Of a stretch of DNA of 22,554 nucleotides, positions 7,007-14,828 are shown piece after piece (position 1 is the first letter of the stretch; each line of letters starts with the position of its first letter). The DNA comes from an uncultured Clostridia bacterium. GTDB taxonomy: Bacteria > Bacillota > Clostridia > Christensenellales > UBA1242. A program made the translations under genes and the position numbers. Location: positions 1 through 22,554 of the forward strand of contig CANQRE010000009.1 in assembly GCA_947626175.1 (NCBI GenBank), written 5' to 3'. The notes under the pieces were generated by a model. The model saw only the letters and a list, made by a program, of their open reading frames with translations. It had not been told where the DNA came from and made no database searches.

Positions 7007-7022
7007 AGTTTGTTTTTTCGCT
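6955..7022 (-). terminator. Long hairpin just downstream of tRNA-Pro
   Basis: The arms 6955-6972 and 7005-7022 are a perfect 18-bp inverted repeat (AGCGAAAAAACAAACTTT and its complement). The loop holds a second hairpin, GATTGC/GCAATC. On the minus strand it starts at the tRNA CCA end and includes a T6 run, so it is the likely tRNA terminator, though unusually large. Confidence 0.5.
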
Positions 7023-7098
7023 GGTCGGCATGGCGAGATTTGAACTCGCGACCTCTTGGTCCCGAACCAAGCGCGCTACCGAGCTGCGCTACACGCCG
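7022..7098 (-). tRNA. tRNA-Pro, anticodon CGG
   Basis: The 77-nt minus-strand sequence folds as a full cloverleaf. The acceptor stem is CGGCGTG/CATGCCG with one G-T pair, the D stem GCGC/GCGC, and the anticodon stem CTTGG/CCAAG around TTCGGGA (anticodon CGG, reading CCG). The T arm is GCGAG-TTCAAAT-CTCGC. The discriminator A and the CCA end are encoded. Confidence 0.97.
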
Positions 7099-7107
7099 AT
7101 ATGATTT

Positions 7108-7131
7108 GTCATAATACCACAACATATTGTG
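7108..7131 (-). promoter_or_regulatory. Extended -10 promoter with palindrome upstream of tRNA-Pro
   Basis: On the minus strand TATTAT (7116-7111) is preceded by TGG, forming an extended -10, and would start transcription near 7104, about 6 nt before the tRNA. No good -35 is visible. CACAATATGTTGTG (7131-7118), nearly palindromic, occupies the spacer and could be an operator. Nearly the same 24 bp recurs at 20515-20538. Confidence 0.5.
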
Positions 7132-7189
7132 AGAATTATGACATAATACTTAAAATATATTGATTTTTTGCACCTTATGCTCCTAAAGG

Positions 7190-8098
7190 CTACATAAACA
7201 AATTTACTATCATTCCGCTTGAAATTCCAAAGACATAAAGCATTGAAACTATTGCAATGTTTTGAAGAAGGCCATACTTTCCACGATTTTTTGTGAACAA
7301 AATTATCAGCCCAACCCCTGCTCCAACGCAAAGACCAGCAAACATCGCGCCAAACGCAAGCCCGCCATTGAGATATAGCTCCACCAAGAACACTGACGAC
7401 ACACAGTTTGGAATAAGACCAATAAGTCCTGCCAGCACAATTTGAACATATATGTTTCCGCCAAACCAACCAGTTATGCCTTCAAGTCCAACATATCCAA
7501 CAAGAACATTAATAAGAAGTGAAGCTATGAAAATGTATATTGCAATGTTGCAGGTGTGATACAGTGCGTCCAAAAATATGTTTTTTTCATCGCAATGACC
7601 TTTGTGATCGCCATGTCCATGACAGGTGCAATGATCGTGCCCATGCTCAAATTCTTCATCTTCAATTGGCGCACCTTTTTTCCGTTTTCCCCTTTCAAAC
7701 AGCCACAACGCTCCATCAACCATATAGCCAAAAAATATGGCAAAAACAACTTTGAGTGCAAGCATAATAAGAAGCGGAACAATTGCATTTGGCTCTGAAA
7801 GCATGATTGGAATTGCTTCGTCACTTGTTGCAATAAACACCGCAATAAGCGTGCCGAGCGTGACTGCGCGGCGAGAATATAAATCAGACATAACCGATGA
7901 AAAGCCGCATTGCGGAACAACACCCAAAAAAGCTCCCACGCAAGGAGCCGCATATTTGGTTTTATTTAAAAAATTTGTGAACTTTTTGCTTTTTGAATGC
8001 GAAAAATACGCAACAAGCAAATATGCCAAATATAAGATTGGAAGCACTTTCAACGTGTCTAATGCAGCATCCGAAAGTGCAGAAAGAAACACCTGCAT
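7190..8098 (-). CDS. Putative manganese/heavy-metal exporter with His/Cys-rich loop
   Basis: A 302-residue polytopic membrane protein resembling the 'putative manganese transporter' / ArsP_2-like family, thought to export divalent metals. Two homologous membrane halves carry matching motifs: GVVPQCGFSSVMSDLYSRRA in the first and GLIPNCVSSVFLVELYLNGG in the second. Between them, at residues ~153-172, is a cytoplasmic loop HGHDHCTCHGHGDHKGHC with seven His and three Cys, a likely metal-binding or sensing site. The start at 8098 has a weak site (AAAGGCG) and lies 13 nt after the solenoid gene stop, so the two form an operon. The actual metal is an inference from the family. A riboswitch of the yybP-ykoY type is not visible in the short leader. 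Confidence 0.75.
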   Translation of the reverse strand: MQVFLSALSDAALDTLKVLPILYLAYLLVAYFSHSKSKKFTNFLNKTKYAAPCVGAFLGVVPQCGFSSVMSDLYSRRAVTLGTLIAVFIATSDEAIPIMLSEPNAIVPLLIMLALKVVFAIFFGYMVDGALWLFERGKRKKGAPIEDEEFEHGHDHCTCHGHGDHKGHCDEKNIFLDALYHTCNIAIYIFIASLLINVLVGYVGLEGITGWFGGNIYVQIVLAGLIGLIPNCVSSVFLVELYLNGGLAFGAMFAGLCVGAGVGLIILFTKNRGKYGLLQNIAIVSMLYVFGISSGMIVNLFM

Positions 8099-8111
8099 TT
8101 TTTATCGCCTT

Positions 8112-9020
8112 TTATTTGGTTGAAGTTGTTTTCTTTGCTTTTGTTGTTTTTGGAGCGGCTTTGGCAGTTGTCTTTTCAGGCTTTGCCTCCGCCTTTTGCT
8201 CTCCAAGATTGAGTTTCATTTGTTTTGGCGAAACTGTTTCAGGTTCGTCAACCGGCTTTATGAGTTCAGCCTTGTTCTTTTTGAATTCTTCCCTTCTTTT
8301 TTCGCTTTCGTCAGGGCTATACAAAATAAGTGCGCTTGTTCTCATGTTTGTTATGTTGCCTTCCATGTTTGCTGAAATAAGGCTTGAGCCAAGCATTTCG
8401 CTCACTTCACCTTTGTTAAGGGTTGAAATTTCGGCATTGTCGGCAACAAGTCCAATATGGCCATTGTTGATTGTGCCAATTTTGCTGTCATTAAGAGAAT
8501 ATGTGATTTTGCCATCCATCATGCTTGTAAGTTCGCTGCTGTCTTCCAATCCAGTGATTTCGCCGCTGATAAGGGTGACAATTCTTGCTTTGCCACGAAC
8601 AAACATGATTTTGCCTTGAGTCATTGTGGCAAGTTCAGCTTTTTCATCAAGAAACCTGATATAGCCATTGTTCATTGTTCCAATTCTGGCTTTGCCTGAC
8701 ACATAATCAATCATGCAATCATTGATTGTTGTTATGCGTGCTTTGCCTGTTACCTGGCCAATAAATCCGCTTTTGAAAAGCCCGATTTTTGCTTTGCCAT
8801 ACATGCTTTCAATTGAGCCAGCATCAAACATTTGAATGAATGCTTTGCCACTTATTTCCTTGAAATGTGTGCCAACTGCTTCCAAAATCACAGCTTTGCC
8901 CGTTACGCTGACATTTTTGCAATTGCTAAGGATGTGAACACCCATTGAAATGTTGATGTTTTCTTCCTCATCATGGATTGTTGGGTCAACAACTTTTTCA
9001 CGTCTAAAAAGTCCTGCCAT
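8112..9020 (-). CDS. Beta-solenoid-like protein of eleven 17-residue repeats
   Basis: 302 residues, no family recognised. Residues 40-226 consist of eleven consecutive repeats of exactly 17 residues with no indels, for example SGKARIGTMNNGYIRFL and TGKARITTINDCMIDYV. The pattern is xGKAxIxxxxxGxIxxV: hydrophobic residues at fixed places and Gly at position 12 in most copies. The early copies keep GKA; the later ones drift to DSS, NDS, DNA and GSS. A half copy precedes and another follows. This regularity fits a parallel beta-solenoid. There is no signal peptide or membrane segment, so it should be cytoplasmic. The C-terminal ~35 residues are Lys/Ala/Thr-rich (TTAKAAPKTTKAKK), a possible nucleic-acid or surface anchor. 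GAGGT precedes ATG 9020. First gene of the operon with the metal exporter. Confidence 0.85.
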   Translation of the reverse strand: MAGLFRREKVVDPTIHDEEENINISMGVHILSNCKNVSVTGKAVILEAVGTHFKEISGKAFIQMFDAGSIESMYGKAKIGLFKSGFIGQVTGKARITTINDCMIDYVSGKARIGTMNNGYIRFLDEKAELATMTQGKIMFVRGKARIVTLISGEITGLEDSSELTSMMDGKITYSLNDSKIGTINNGHIGLVADNAEISTLNKGEVSEMLGSSLISANMEGNITNMRTSALILYSPDESEKRREEFKKNKAELIKPVDEPETVSPKQMKLNLGEQKAEAKPEKTTAKAAPKTTKAKKTTSTK

Positions 9021-9052
9021 AATTTACCTCACTTTGTTTTGTTACTTTTGTG

Positions 9053-9058
9053 ATTATA
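9053..9058 (-). promoter_or_regulatory. -10 box of the solenoid/metal-exporter operon
   Basis: TATAAT on the minus strand at 9058-9053, about 35 nt upstream of ATG 9020 and back to back with the exporter promoter at 9102-9130. The -35 region (TTCATT) is poor. Confidence 0.5.
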
Positions 9059-9101
9059 ACACATTATTTCAAAAAAATGAAATGATTTTTATATATTTTG
9101 T

Positions 9102-9130
9102 TTGACTATTTTTCTCGCCAAGCATATACT
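9102..9130 (+). promoter_or_regulatory. Promoter of the ABC exporter operon, predicting a leaderless mRNA
   Basis: TTGACT (9102-9107), 17 nt, TATACT (9125-9130). The predicted start point, 7 nt after the -10, is 9137: the A of the first ATG. No Shine-Dalgarno sequence lies in front of that ATG. Confidence 0.7.
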
Positions 9131-9136
9131 TTTGAT

Positions 9137-10876
9137 ATGTCTAAAGTATTTAAGTCATTTAAAGCCCTTGATTGGGTGCTTTTATTTCTGGCTCTTGCCC
9201 TTTTGGGCGTTCAAGTTTACTGCAACCTTACACTTCCTGAATATCTTGCCGACATCATTGGCTTTTTGCAAAAAGGCGCGATGATGGGAAATCTAAAAAT
9301 GTTTTGGAACGACATTCTCATAAGCGGCGGATACATGCTTTTGCTTGTTGTTGCAATTTATATAAGCACAATTCTTGTTTCATATCTTAGCTCGCGCGTT
9401 GTGACAAGTGTTATGGCAAGAGTTAGGCATTCGGTTTTTGAAAAGGTTAACAATTTTTCAATGAACGAAATCGGCTCATTTTCTATTGCTTCGCTGATAA
9501 CCCGCTCAACAAACGACATAACTCAGCTTCAAAATGTTTTGATCATGGTGTTAAACCTTGGCCTTACCGCGCCAATCACTGCAGTTGTTGCAATCATCAA
9601 AATCCTTCGAATTTCAAGCGGGCTTTCAATTGTGACGGCAATTTCAATTGTTATGCTTTTGCTTTTGGTTTTGATGATGTTTGTGTTTGTTGTGCCAAAA
9701 TTTAAAAAGGTTCAATCTCTCACCGACTCGGTCAACCTTGTAACGCGCGAAAACTTGACCGGAATCAAAGTTGTTCGTGCTTTTGGCGCTGAAAAAGTGC
9801 AAGAGAAAAAATTTGATGGCGTTAACTCTCTTTTGACAAAAGTCAACATTTATATTCATCGCGTTGCAGGAATCATGGGCCCTGGAATAAGCTTTATTAT
9901 GCAGGCCACATCGCTTGCCCTTGTTTGGCTGGGAGCATATCTCATTTCAAACGGATCGATTGACTATTCAATTTTGTCAGAGTTCACACAATATTCAATG
10001 CAAGTGATCATGGCGTTTATGATGGTTTCCATGCTCATGGTCATGATTCCACGTGGAATTGTTTCCGGCCAAAGAATTAAGCAAGTTTTAAATTCAAAAT
10101 CACTGATTGAGGACGGCGAAGGCGCCGAGCCAACCGAAGAAGGCACAATTGAATTTAAAAATGTGTCGTTCAAATATCCTGGTGCTGACGACTACGTGCT
10201 TAAAAACATTTCATTCAAAGCCGAAAAAGGCCAAACTGTTGCTTTTATTGGCTCAACAGGCTCGGGAAAGTCAACACTAATCAACCTTGTGCCAAGATTT
10301 TATGACTGCACCGAAGGCGAAGTTTTGGTTGACGGAGTCAACGTTAAAAAATGGAAGCTTCACACCCTTCATGACAAGATTGGATATGTTCCGCAAAAAG
10401 GTGTTTTGTTTTCGGGAACTGTGAAAGAAAACATTTTGTATGGCAATCAAAACGCAAGCGACAAGGATGTGGAAGACGCAATCAAAATTTCACAATCCAA
10501 ATTTGTTTACACTCTTCCAGATGGGCTTATGCACCATATTGCTCAAGGCGGAGGCAATGTTTCCGGCGGACAAAAACAACGCTTGTCAATTGCAAGGGCA
10601 ATTGTCAAAAAACCTGAAATACTTATATTTGACGACTCCTTTTCTGCCCTTGATTACAAAACCGACAAAGCCCTTCGAAAGGCCCTTAAAGCGCACACTC
10701 AAGGCACAACTTGCCTGATTGTTGCTCAGCGCATTGGCACAATTCACTCTGCCGACAAAATTATTGTGCTAAGCGATGGAAAAATGGTCGGCCAAGGAAC
10801 TCACGAACAACTTTTGCAATCTTGCTCAGTTTACAAAGAAATTGCTCTTTCGCAGCTTAAAAAGGAGGAATTATAA
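9137..10876 (+). CDS. ABC exporter half-transporter, degenerate-site subunit
   Basis: 579 residues: an N-terminal six-helix exporter domain (~1-320) and an ATPase domain. Walker A is GSTGSGKS (372-379) and the signature VSGGQKQRLS (SGGQ 476-479). Walker B is LIFDDSFSALD with Asp500 in place of the catalytic Glu, and Gln531 replaces the switch His (VAQRIGTI). Its own Walker site is therefore probably non-hydrolytic, while its intact signature serves the partner. This is the pattern of heterodimeric exporters such as BmrCD, LmrCD and TM287/288, which export drugs or lipids. I chose ATG 9137 (MSKVFKSF) over TTG 9098, because the family starts there and the promoter overlaps the longer version. 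The stop overlaps the next ATG by one base. The substrate is unknown. Confidence 0.93.
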   Translation: MSKVFKSFKALDWVLLFLALALLGVQVYCNLTLPEYLADIIGFLQKGAMMGNLKMFWNDILISGGYMLLLVVAIYISTILVSYLSSRVVTSVMARVRHSVFEKVNNFSMNEIGSFSIASLITRSTNDITQLQNVLIMVLNLGLTAPITAVVAIIKILRISSGLSIVTAISIVMLLLLVLMMFVFVVPKFKKVQSLTDSVNLVTRENLTGIKVVRAFGAEKVQEKKFDGVNSLLTKVNIYIHRVAGIMGPGISFIMQATSLALVWLGAYLISNGSIDYSILSEFTQYSMQVIMAFMMVSMLMVMIPRGIVSGQRIKQVLNSKSLIEDGEGAEPTEEGTIEFKNVSFKYPGADDYVLKNISFKAEKGQTVAFIGSTGSGKSTLINLVPRFYDCTEGEVLVDGVNVKKWKLHTLHDKIGYVPQKGVLFSGTVKENILYGNQNASDKDVEDAIKISQSKFVYTLPDGLMHHIAQGGGNVSGGQKQRLSIARAIVKKPEILIFDDSFSALDYKTDKALRKALKAHTQGTTCLIVAQRIGTIHSADKIIVLSDGKMVGQGTHEQLLQSCSVYKEIALSQLKKEEL

Positions 10877-12669
10877 TGCCACCTTTTGCAAATCGAAATG
10901 CTCAATATGGAAAAAGCAAGGACTTTAAAAAGGCATTACGCTTTTTGTTTTCATCGCTAAAGCCTTATCGCTTCGCTGTTGCTATTTCTGTGATTTTGTC
11001 GGTGATTGGAACAGTGCTTTCAATCATGGGTCCATATGTTTTGAACCTTATGCAAAAAGAAATTGTCGTTTTGCCATTCAATTTTTCAACCATTGAAAAG
11101 TTTGGCATAATTTTGGCGATCATGTATGTTTTTTCATTTGGATTTTCATATCTTGAAAACTTTATAATGGCAAAAGTTTCAAGCAAAATATCACAAAAAT
11201 ATCGCGATCAAATCACCAAAAAAATTAGCACCCTTCCGCTTTCCTATTTTGACAAAAATTCCTATGGCGACCTTTTGTCACGCATGACAAACGACGTTGA
11301 CCTTTTGGGACAAACGCTCAACAGCTCGCTTCCAAACCTTATCACTTCGGCAACAATGATTGTGGGAATCCCTGTGATGATGTTCACCATTTCGTGGGAA
11401 CTGACACTGTTTTCACTTGTTGAAATTCCACTTGCAATTGGGCTGATCATGATCATCGTCAAGTTTTCACAAAAATATTTTGTTCGCAACCAACGCTATC
11501 TTGGCGACATAAACGGGCATATTGAAGAAATTTATTCCGCTCACAATGTTGTGAAGGCTTTCAATGGCGAAGAAAAAGCCATCAAGGAGTTTGAAGTGAT
11601 CAACACTCGCCTTCGCGATACAGGCAGAAAAAGCCAATTTCTTTCTTCTCTGATGATGCCAACAATAAATGTGATTGGAAATGTTATTTATGCCGGAGTT
11701 TGCGTGCTGGGAGCATTTATTGCCATTTCCAACAACGACCTTTTGTTTGTGACAAGCATTGTGACCTTTATCACCTACATCCGCATTTTTAACCAGCCGA
11801 TTGCTCAATTTGGAAGCATATTTTCAACTTTGCAATCCGCCGCCGCGGCAAGCGAGCGAGTGATGGAATTTTTGCTCGAACAAGATGAAAAAGCTGACAC
11901 GCAAAACAAAAAACTTAAGAAAGTTAAGGGCAAAGTGGAATTTAAAAACGTTTCGTTTGGCTACACGCCTGAAAAAACAATAATCCACAACTTTTCATTC
12001 ACCGCTTTACCTGGACAAAAAATTGCAATCGTTGGCCCAACAGGCGCAGGCAAAACAACCCTTGTCAACCTTTTGATGAGATTTTATGAAATAAACGAAG
12101 GCGAAATTTTGATTGATGATGTTCCAACAAAAGATATGAACAAATCATATTTAAGAAGTTTGTTTGGCATGGTTTTGCAAGATACCTGGCTGTTTGAAGG
12201 CAGTTTGCGTGAAAATCTTAAGTATGCCCGCCCTTCAACAACCGACAAGCAAATGATAAAAGCAACAAAAATGGCAAATGTGCATCATTTTATTACCACT
12301 TTGCCGGGAAATTATGATATGATATTAAAGGAAGAATCAATGGTCAGCCAAGGTCAAAAACAACTTTTGACAATTGCCAGAGCAATGATTCAAGGTGCAC
12401 CAATGCTTATTCTTGACGAAGCAACAAGCTCGGTTGACACACGCACAGAACAACTTATCCAAACCGCTATGGATCGCCTGACAAAAGGAAGAACAAGTTT
12501 TGTGATTGCCCACAGGCTTTCAACAATTCGAAATGCCGACCAAATTATTGTTATGAATCAGGGCGAAATTGTTGAAGTTGGAAAACATGACCAGCTCTTG
12601 GCAAAAAATGGCTTTTATGCAAAGCTTTACTTAAGCCAATTTGATGACGAAAAGGAAATCAAAGAATAA
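10876..12669 (+). CDS. ABC exporter half-transporter, catalytic-site subunit
   Basis: 597 residues: a six-helix exporter domain, then an ATPase with Walker A GPTGAGKT (387-394), Q-loop VLQDTWLFEG, Walker B LILDEATSSVD with catalytic Glu515, and switch His546 (IAHRLSTI). Its signature is degenerate, SQGQ (491-494) instead of SGGQ. This complements the upstream protein: partner signature plus this Walker site makes one good ATP site, and the reverse pairing makes one dead site. GGAGG sits just before the ATG, inside the end of the upstream gene. The N-terminal MPPFANRNAQYGKSKDFKKA is typical of the second subunit. A 13-nt gap leads to the MacB-like gene. Confidence 0.94.
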   Translation: MPPFANRNAQYGKSKDFKKALRFLFSSLKPYRFAVAISVILSVIGTVLSIMGPYVLNLMQKEIVVLPFNFSTIEKFGIILAIMYVFSFGFSYLENFIMAKVSSKISQKYRDQITKKISTLPLSYFDKNSYGDLLSRMTNDVDLLGQTLNSSLPNLITSATMIVGIPVMMFTISWELTLFSLVEIPLAIGLIMIIVKFSQKYFVRNQRYLGDINGHIEEIYSAHNVVKAFNGEEKAIKEFEVINTRLRDTGRKSQFLSSLMMPTINVIGNVIYAGVCVLGAFIAISNNDLLFVTSIVTFITYIRIFNQPIAQFGSIFSTLQSAAAASERVMEFLLEQDEKADTQNKKLKKVKGKVEFKNVSFGYTPEKTIIHNFSFTALPGQKIAIVGPTGAGKTTLVNLLMRFYEINEGEILIDDVPTKDMNKSYLRSLFGMVLQDTWLFEGSLRENLKYARPSTTDKQMIKATKMANVHHFITTLPGNYDMILKEESMVSQGQKQLLTIARAMIQGAPMLILDEATSSVDTRTEQLIQTAMDRLTKGRTSFVIAHRLSTIRNADQIIVMNQGEIVEVGKHDQLLAKNGFYAKLYLSQFDDEKEIKE

Positions 12670-12682
12670 GGGGTAAAAAAAT

Positions 12683-14719
12683 ATGAATGAGATTGAAATT
12701 AAGCATGTTTTTAAGCATTATCCTGTTGGAAACAAAGAAAAGTTCACTGCCCTAAGCGACATCAATGTTTCGTTCAAAAAAGGTGAACTTGTTTCTATCG
12801 TTGGAGAAAGTGGAAGCGGCAAAAGCACACTTATGAACCTTATTGGTGGGCTTGACAGCGACTTTGAAGGCGACATTATTGTTGGCGGAATGAATTTGCG
12901 TTCGCAACCAGACAAAGTTTTGGACAAATATCGCAAAAACAAAGTTGGATTTGTTTTTCAATCATTTAACCTTATTCCCCACCTTTCAATCCTTGACAAT
13001 GTGACGATTGCCCTGACTCTTTCAAACGTAAGCGAAAAAATAAAGGTTGAAAAGGCCACAAAAATTTTGACAAGGCTTGGGCTTGAAAAAGAACTAAAAC
13101 GCAAACCAACTCAGCTTTCCGGCGGGCAAAAACAACGTGTTGCAATTGCTAGAGCGCTTATAAACGACCCTGACATTATTTTGGCAGACGAGCCAACTGG
13201 CGCTCTTGACACAGGCACAACCAGCCAAATCCTTGAAATCATGAAGGAAATTGCCGATGAAGGCAAGCTTGTGATCATGGTCACCCACTCTGAAAAAGTG
13301 GCTTCAATTTCTTCCCGCGTTGTTGAAATCTCAGACGGAAAAATAATCCGTGACGAAAAAAATAAAGCATACAAAAAAAACAGAACCAAAAGGCTGGAGC
13401 TTGCAAAAAGCGAAAATCGCGGCGAAAAACAAAACCTTGCAATTTCTTCTGCTATTCGCCTTGCCTTTCACAATATGTGGGCAAGCAAAACCAAAAACTT
13501 TTTGATGGCGTTTGGCGTTGCGATTTCAATTGTTTCGCTGATCATTATGCTCGCATTTGGATCTGGGCTTAACAGCTATATCGCAGACGTTTCAAACAGC
13601 TTTACAAATCCAAACATTGTGACGATCACCAAAAAAACATCCGATCCGCTTATGTCAATGCTGCCAATAACCGCGTTTGGCAAAGGTGAAGATGAAAACA
13701 TTATTTCCGATCTAAATGGTGCTCTTGAAAAAGCTGGATATGAGCCTTTCTTGACAAAAGATGACCTTATTCCCGGCTATTGTGGCATTTCACTTGGTGG
13801 AATGCAAGCCGAATTTAGCATTGCGGGCTATGAAGACGCTGAGCCAGCACAAATCACTTGTGTTTATTCCACCCCGCCTTACTATGACGAAAACAATTTA
13901 ATTGAAGGAGAACTTGCTCAAAACGAAAATGTTGATGCTGATGTTGTGGAAATTATGCTCACATACGGAGCTTATGCAAACTTTAAAACTATAACCGGCT
14001 CAAGCGATGTTGTTGGCAAAACAATAAAACTTAAAATATCAGTTGCAGGGCTTTCGACGCCAATTGAAGTTGACGCATTGGTCACCGCGATTGTTGACAG
14101 CTCGGTTATTCAACGAATGACTGTGGCTTATGTTGATTTTGACGTGCTTGCTTATCACGCTTCTTTGCATGGCCTTGAATCCTTCCCAATCACTTCATAT
14201 TACATAGACACAGAAGTTGAATATGCCGACGTTCTTAACAAATTTATTATGTCCAACGAAAAATATTCGGGCTCGGTGGAGTCAAGCCTTACAAATATGT
14301 TTTCCGAAATGTCATCCACTGTTTCCGTTGCATTGACAATTATCGCTTGCATTTCACTTGTTGTGAGCGCAATTATGATTTTGGTGGTGCTTTACATTTC
14401 TGTCAGCGAGCGAACAAGAGAAATTGGCGTTTTGAAATCCATCGGCGCAAGACGAAAAGACATAAGGCGAATTTTCACTTCCGAAAGCTTTTTGGTTGGA
14501 CTTTTAAGCGGAATTGTTGGAATTGTTTTGTCGATTGTTGTTTACATCATATTTGTGGTCATGCTGAAAGCCACATTGGGATTTGCTCCGCTTTCGCTTC
14601 AGTGGTGGTATTTTGCTTTGGCAATTGGAGTGAGCGTTGTGATCAGCATGCTGAGCGGACTTTACCCTTCAGCAAAAGCTGCAAAACTTGACCCTGTGGA
14701 ATCACTAAGGCACGAATAA
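12683..14719 (+). CDS. MacB-like ABC transporter, ATPase fused to FtsX-type permease
   Basis: 678 residues. Residues 1-~225 are an ATPase of the MacB/LolD type: Walker A GESGSGKS (41-48), FVFQSFNLIPHLSILDNV, signature LSGGQ (145-149), Walker B ILADE (Asp169, Glu170). A membrane segment near 272-295 leads into an extracellular domain of about 250 residues, followed by three C-terminal membrane segments. These have the FtsX/MacB permease hallmarks SERTREIGVLKSIGARRKDI and GLYPSAKAAKLDPVESLRHE. Such proteins act as mechanotransmitters that move peptides, lipids or antibiotics at the cell surface, not as classical pumps. Last gene of the three-gene operon, ended by a strong terminator. Substrate unknown; no MacA-like partner is seen. 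Confidence 0.92.
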   Translation: MNEIEIKHVFKHYPVGNKEKFTALSDINVSFKKGELVSIVGESGSGKSTLMNLIGGLDSDFEGDIIVGGMNLRSQPDKVLDKYRKNKVGFVFQSFNLIPHLSILDNVTIALTLSNVSEKIKVEKATKILTRLGLEKELKRKPTQLSGGQKQRVAIARALINDPDIILADEPTGALDTGTTSQILEIMKEIADEGKLVIMVTHSEKVASISSRVVEISDGKIIRDEKNKAYKKNRTKRLELAKSENRGEKQNLAISSAIRLAFHNMWASKTKNFLMAFGVAISIVSLIIMLAFGSGLNSYIADVSNSFTNPNIVTITKKTSDPLMSMLPITAFGKGEDENIISDLNGALEKAGYEPFLTKDDLIPGYCGISLGGMQAEFSIAGYEDAEPAQITCVYSTPPYYDENNLIEGELAQNENVDADVVEIMLTYGAYANFKTITGSSDVVGKTIKLKISVAGLSTPIEVDALVTAIVDSSVIQRMTVAYVDFDVLAYHASLHGLESFPITSYYIDTEVEYADVLNKFIMSNEKYSGSVESSLTNMFSEMSSTVSVALTIIACISLVVSAIMILVVLYISVSERTREIGVLKSIGARRKDIRRIFTSESFLVGLLSGIVGIVLSIVVYIIFVVMLKATLGFAPLSLQWWYFALAIGVSVVISMLSGLYPSAKAAKLDPVESLRHE

Positions 14720-14725
14720 TCTTTT

Positions 14726-14757
14726 GGCCATCATGTTTTTGATGGCCTTGTTTTTTA
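14726..14757 (+). terminator. Terminator of the ABC export operon
   Basis: GGCCATCA (14726-14733) pairs with TGATGGCC (14740-14747), followed by TTGTTTTTTAA. Confidence 0.9.
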
Positions 14758-14769
14758 ACCAAAAAAGGC

Positions 14770-14798
14770 TGGACATATTTTGAATTTTGTGATATAAT
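14770..14798 (+). promoter_or_regulatory. Promoter of the nucleotidyltransferase gene
   Basis: TGGACA (14770-14775), 17 nt, TATAAT (14793-14798), with the extended -10 TGA directly in front. The predicted leader is about 24 nt. Confidence 0.85.
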
Positions 14799-14828
14799 TC
14801 TAACACCTAAAAAAATAAAAGGACAAAC

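Noticed and set aside
7022..7098. Phage or island attachment site at the tRNA-Pro 3' end
   Set aside because: I found no second copy of the tRNA 3' end in the window and no integrase gene.
6784..7104. Plus-strand open frame of 106 codons ending in MARFELATSWSRTKRATELRYTP
   Set aside because: Its second part is the complement of tRNA-Pro, a well-known source of false proteins. It has no ribosome site and the first part lies in the structured island.
8112..9020. CRISPR-like or DNA-level tandem repeat array
   Set aside because: The 51-bp periodicity reflects the 17-residue protein repeats; DNA copies are diverged and there are no identical repeats with unique spacers.
9021..9100. Manganese (yybP-ykoY) riboswitch before the metal-exporter operon
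   Set aside because: The leader after the -10 box is about 25 nt, too short, and no matching motif is present.
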